The notes beneath the pieces were generated by a model. It was not told where the DNA came from and ran no database searches. It saw only the letters and a program-made list of their open reading frames with translations. A stretch of 36,974 bases of DNA from Flavobacteriales bacterium (lineage in GTDB: Bacteria > Bacteroidota > Bacteroidia > Flavobacteriales_D > Sanyastnellaceae). Positions within the stretch are counted from its first letter, which is position 1; the number at the start of each line of letters is the position of its first letter. Location of the stretch: contig CANEVR010000023.1 in the NCBI GenBank assembly GCA_947442505.1, positions 1 through 36,974 on the forward strand, given 5' to 3'. The translations under genes and the position numbers were made by a program. Of the stretch, positions 34,202-36,974 are shown piece by piece.

Positions 34202-34686
34202 CAAAGAACAAAGTACTCTTCTTAGACCGTGACGGCGTGATCAATCATGACCCTGGTGATTACACCTATTCGTTGTCGGAATTTATCATTCTTCCAACTG
34301 TTATTCCAGCTTTGCAACTGGCTCAAAAAAAAGGATACAAAATAATACTCATCACCAATCAAGGAGGCGTTGCCAAAGGATTGTACACCCAGGAAACGGT
34401 TGAAGAAATTCATGCCTATTTCAAAAAAACTTGCGCGGAAGCAGGTGTGACCATTGACCATGTTTATTATTCCACGGATCACCCGGAGATAGGAAATTCC
34501 ATTTCTCGCAAACCCCATTCTCTGATGGTAGAAAGAGCCATTCAACGGTTCAATGTGGATGTGGAAATGAGTGTCATGATAGGAGACCGAGATCGAGATG
34601 TGGCATGTGCTGAAGGTGCTGGCGTCCGAGGAATCAAGATTGAAGTAAACAGTGATTTATTGGATGCTGTCCATACATTAGACTAA
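34198..34686 (+). CDS. HAD-IIIA family phosphatase (GmhB/HisB-N-like)
   Basis: A 162-residue HAD-superfamily phosphatase. Motif I LFLDRDGVINHDPGDY (9-24 region) carries the nucleophile and acid/base aspartates, motif II is ILITNQGGVAKGLY, motif III is the RKPH lysine, and motif IV is MIGDRDRDVACAEGAG. This set matches D-glycero-D-manno-heptose-1,7-bisphosphate 7-phosphatase (GmhB). However, the zinc-binding cysteine/histidine loop found before RKP in most GmhB proteins (CxH...CxC) is replaced by YYSTDHPEIGNSIS with no cysteine. The substrate may therefore differ. The ATG overlaps the MFS stop (ATGA) and the next gene begins 6 bases after its stop, so three genes are co-translated. Confidence 0.82.
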   Translation: MTKNKVLFLDRDGVINHDPGDYTYSLSEFIILPTVIPALQLAQKKGYKIILITNQGGVAKGLYTQETVEEIHAYFKKTCAEAGVTIDHVYYSTDHPEIGNSISRKPHSLMVERAIQRFNVDVEMSVMIGDRDRDVACAEGAGVRGIKIEVNSDLLDAVHTLD

Positions 34687-34692
34687 GAAAAA

Positions 34693-35529
34693 ATGGAATA
34701 CGTTTTTTACAGAGGAGAGTACGTCTTGCGCAATCAAGCGGTGATCCAGGTGGATGACCGAGCACACCGATTTGCCGATGGTTTCTTTGAAAGCATTCGA
34801 ATCATCAACGGTAAAGCCCAATTCCTTGAAAACCACTTTGCACGTGTTGACGCCACAATCAAGGCATTAAAAATCCAACCTTCGGATTTCTCTTTTGATT
34901 TATTGACCCAACACATTGATGGATTATTACAACGCAATGAAGTCTTTGAAGGCGGACGAATGCGCATCACCTTTTTCCGCAAGGCCAAGGGTTTTTACCT
35001 TCCCAAGGGCAATGACCTCGATTATTTCATCGAAGTAGAAGCATTGCCCATCAATCTGTTTGAATTGAATGAAACGGGTAAAATCATAGACATCTATACT
35101 GAAGTAAAAAAAGACCCCAACAAATATGCTGGCTTCAAGACCCTCAATGCGCAATTGTATGTGATGGCCTCCATTTTTGCTGAAGAGAAAAATTGGGATG
35201 ATGCCTTGATCCAAAATACCAAGCAGGCCATCATCGAGTCCACCAATAGCAATTTGTTTCTGGTTTCAAATGGTGTATTGTACACACCTGCACTAACAGA
35301 TGGCTGCATTGGAGGAACCATGCGCATGCAAATCATCAACTTGGCTGTACAAAGCAAATTAAAAGTGTATGAGTGCACCATGACTCCACAAACCCTGCTG
35401 TCCGCCGATGAGGTATTCCTGACCAATGCCATCAAAGGAATAGAATGGGTTGCATCATACCGCTCAAAACCCTATCAAAATGGCTTTTCAAGCAAGCTAT
35501 TGGATTTGTTAAATAGCAGTATAAAATAA
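34693..35529 (+). CDS. class IV aminotransferase family protein (BCAT / aminodeoxychorismate lyase type)
   Basis: A 278-residue fold type IV PLP enzyme. DDRAHRFADGFFESIRI (21-37) is the family opening, in which the F-x-x-G-x-FE motif is diagnostic. Schiff-base Lys149 lies in YAGFKTLNAQLYV, the PLP-pyridine-contacting Glu182 in IIESTNSNLFLV, and the phosphate-binding segment is LTDGCIGGTMRMQII. The length and the short N-terminal domain suit PabC-type 4-amino-4-deoxychorismate lyase (folate synthesis) or a D-amino-acid/branched-chain aminotransferase; I cannot separate these by eye. It follows the HAD gene by 6 bases. A 78-base gap with a promoter separates it from gltA. Confidence 0.85.
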   Translation: MEYVFYRGEYVLRNQAVIQVDDRAHRFADGFFESIRIINGKAQFLENHFARVDATIKALKIQPSDFSFDLLTQHIDGLLQRNEVFEGGRMRITFFRKAKGFYLPKGNDLDYFIEVEALPINLFELNETGKIIDIYTEVKKDPNKYAGFKTLNAQLYVMASIFAEEKNWDDALIQNTKQAIIESTNSNLFLVSNGVLYTPALTDGCIGGTMRMQIINLAVQSKLKVYECTMTPQTLLSADEVFLTNAIKGIEWVASYRSKPYQNGFSSKLLDLLNSSIK

Positions 35530-35555
35530 CTTCAACAAAAAACGCTGAGAAACGA

Positions 35556-35584
35556 TTGTTCAATCTTAAAAAATCGTACCTTGG
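35556..35584 (+). promoter_or_regulatory. Promoter of gltA
   Basis: TTG (35556-35558) and TACCTTGG (35577-35584), with an 18-base spacer, resemble the Bacteroidota TTTG / TAnnTTTG promoter with one mismatch in the -7 box. A leader of about 20 bases precedes the ATG at 35608, longer than for most other promoters here. Confidence 0.4.
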
Positions 35585-35607
35585 CGCGGTAAAAAATAAT
35601 CTCTCAC

Positions 35608-36897
35608 ATGAGCGAAACAGCAAAAATCATCCTGGACGGCAAAGAATTTGAATTGCCTGTCGTAGTAGGTTCTGAAAACGAAAAGGCCATTGACATTACC
35701 AAACTAAGAGACCTCACTGGTTACATTACTTTGGACAGCGGCTATAAGAATTCAGGTGCAACCAAAAGTGCCATCACCTTCTTGGATGGTGAAGAAGGCA
35801 TCTTGCATTACCGTGGATATGCCATCGAACAATTGGCAGAATATGGTAGCTTTTTAGAAATTGCCTATTTGCTCATCTATGGAGAATTGCCCACCGATGA
35901 TCAATTGAGTTATTTCACCAAGAGCATCGGTCACCACACATTGGTGCATGAAGACATGAAGCGTTTCTATGAAGCATATCCCACGGGAGCGCATCCGATG
36001 GGAGTATTGTCTTCGATGATAGCTTCCATGTCCACTTTCTACCCAGAATCTCAAAACCCCAACCAGCATTTCAAGGATATTGAGTTGACCATTCACCGTT
36101 TGATGGCCAAAATGCCTACACTTGCTGCACAGGCATACAAAGTGAGCATTGGTCACCCCATCATGTATCCCCGCAACGCATACTCATACACGCAGAATTT
36201 CATGCACATGATGTTTGCTTTGCCTACGCATGATTTTGAACCCGATCCTGTTATCGATGATGCGTTGAACAAATTGTTGATTTTGCATGCTGACCACGAG
36301 CAAAACTGCTCTACCAGCACGGTTCGTATGGTTGGTTCATCTCAGTCCAATTTGTACTCTTCTATCTCTGCAGGTATTGCTGCTCTTTGGGGTCCACTTC
36401 ATGGTGGTGCCAACCAAGCAGTGATCGAGATGTTGGATAAAATCAACGCCAGCGGCGGTGACGTAAGCAAATTTGTAGCAAAAGCTAAAGACAAGAACGA
36501 TCCTTTCCGATTAATGGGCTTTGGACACCGCGTTTATAAGAACTTTGATCCACGTGCCAAGATCATCAAAAAAGCTTGTGATGATGTATTGAATCGCATG
36601 GGTATTCATGATCCTGTTTTGGACATCGCCAAGCAATTGGAAGAAGTAGCTTTGAATGATGAGTATTTCGTAGAGCGCAAGTTGTACCCCAACGTTGACT
36701 TCTATTCAGGTATCATCTACCGCGCTATCGGCATTCCAACAGAAATGTTCACCGTGATGTTTGCTTTGGGACGCCTACCAGGTTGGATTGCACAGTGGAA
36801 AGAAATGACAGAACAAGGAGAACCCATTGGTCGTCCTCGTCAAATCTACACTGGACCAACATTGCGTGAATACGTTCCCATTGCAAAAAGACACTAA
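35608..36897 (+). CDS. gltA: citrate synthase
   Basis: A 429-residue type II citrate synthase that condenses acetyl-CoA and oxaloacetate at the entry to the TCA cycle. The N-terminal beta domain (AKIILDGKEFELPVV) is that of the hexameric Gram-negative form. GILHYRGYAIEQLA (64-77) is followed by the catalytic triad His265 in WGPLHGGANQAVIEML, His307 in MGFGHRVYKNFDPRA and Asp364 in LYPNVDFYSGI, and these positions align almost exactly with E. coli GltA (264/305/362). Length matches the family. It has its own promoter. The next reading frame starts 12 bases after the stop. Succinyl-CoA made by the nearby mutase would enter the same cycle. Confidence 0.97.
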   Translation: MSETAKIILDGKEFELPVVVGSENEKAIDITKLRDLTGYITLDSGYKNSGATKSAITFLDGEEGILHYRGYAIEQLAEYGSFLEIAYLLIYGELPTDDQLSYFTKSIGHHTLVHEDMKRFYEAYPTGAHPMGVLSSMIASMSTFYPESQNPNQHFKDIELTIHRLMAKMPTLAAQAYKVSIGHPIMYPRNAYSYTQNFMHMMFALPTHDFEPDPVIDDALNKLLILHADHEQNCSTSTVRMVGSSQSNLYSSISAGIAALWGPLHGGANQAVIEMLDKINASGGDVSKFVAKAKDKNDPFRLMGFGHRVYKNFDPRAKIIKKACDDVLNRMGIHDPVLDIAKQLEEVALNDEYFVERKLYPNVDFYSGIIYRAIGIPTEMFTVMFALGRLPGWIAQWKEMTEQGEPIGRPRQIYTGPTLREYVPIAKRH

Positions 36898-36909
36898 TTA
36901 CGATTTATA

Positions 36910-36974
36910 ATGGAAGGAAAAGTTTCCGTTGCTATAAAAGACACCGTTGCTACGGTGTCTTTTTTTCATCCCCA
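36910..36974 (+). CDS. start of a probable enoyl-CoA hydratase/isomerase (crotonase) family gene, cut by window end
   Basis: An ATG 12 bases after gltA opens a frame that continues to the window edge (21 codons). The peptide MEGKVSVAIKDTVATVSFFHP has the crotonase-family N-terminal pattern: a charged start, then I-x-(D/N)-x-(I/V)-A-T-(I/V)-x-(F/L)-x-x-P. An open frame of this length is not significant by itself, so the call rests on that resemblance and on the acyl-CoA gene context. A strong terminator-like hairpin lies inside these codons. Confidence 0.5.
   Translation, partial: MEGKVSVAIKDTVATVSFFHP
36936..36967 (+). terminator. Terminator-like hairpin after gltA, inside the next reading frame
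   Basis: AAAAGACACCG (36936-36946), loop TTGCTA, and the exact complement CGGTGTCTTTT (36953-36963) form an 11-bp stem followed by more T residues. By structure this is a convincing intrinsic terminator 39 bases after the gltA stop. It also forms codons 9-20 of the putative crotonase gene, so its role is uncertain. Confidence 0.55.

Noticed and set aside
1-36974. CRISPR arrays, tRNA or rRNA genes, insertion sequences, prophage
   Set aside because: No regularly spaced repeats, no cloverleaf-like intergenic sequence, no transposase or phage proteins; the gaps are too short to hold most of these.

Overview
This looks like a chromosomal segment from a member of the Bacteroidota, most likely order Flavobacteriales. 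The evidence is protein style and promoter style. Two secreted CotH proteins end in type IX secretion (T9SS) C-terminal sorting domains. There is a PafA-type phosphatase, several outer-membrane beta-barrels and a Bacteroidota-type DnaQ/GIY-YIG fusion. Shine-Dalgarno sequences are mostly absent, and -33 TTTG / -7 TAnnTTTG-like promoter elements recur. I see no rRNA, tRNA, CRISPR array, insertion sequence or prophage. Gene density is very high: the longest gap is about 170 bases and many genes overlap or abut.

Layout. (1) 1-739: 5' part of a secreted PQQ-type sugar dehydrogenase, cut by the window edge. (2) 877-8696, minus strand: a tightly packed housekeeping run transcribed fmt > DUF493 > small membrane protein > rarA > rlmI > tpiA > prmA > CotH/T9SS protein. 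A GH25 lysozyme gene (8742-9467) with its own terminator lies upstream. (3) 9640-12657, plus strand: a large multidomain CotH/T9SS protein. (4) 12765-22202, minus strand: an outer-membrane barrel, then a compact signalling operon of porin > half-size PstS-like periplasmic protein > three-PAS histidine kinase > two stand-alone receivers. A PafA-type phosphatase lipoprotein and an M61 peptidase follow. (5) 22237-25132: exonuclease/GIY-YIG fusion, convergent with a GT22-like membrane glycosyltransferase. (6) 25136-32929: acyl-CoA carboxylase beta subunit (methylcrotonyl type), a divergent BtuF-like binding lipoprotein, an outer-membrane protein, a class I aminotransferase and a fused methylmalonyl-CoA mutase. 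(7) 32990-36974, plus strand: Tet-type MFS exporter > HAD phosphatase > class IV aminotransferase, then gltA and the first codons of a probable enoyl-CoA hydratase.

How the genes may work together. The carboxylase, mutase, possible B12-binding lipoprotein, citrate synthase and probable crotonase suggest branched-chain or propionyl-CoA catabolism feeding the TCA cycle. The cluster at 14231-21290 looks like a phosphate- or oxyanion-responsive envelope signalling system: a periplasmic PstS-like half protein is translationally coupled to a histidine kinase, with a porin upstream and a phosphatase downstream. The best candidates for something undescribed are that cluster and the single-chain mutase, which joins a shortened MutA-like module to a full MutB module.
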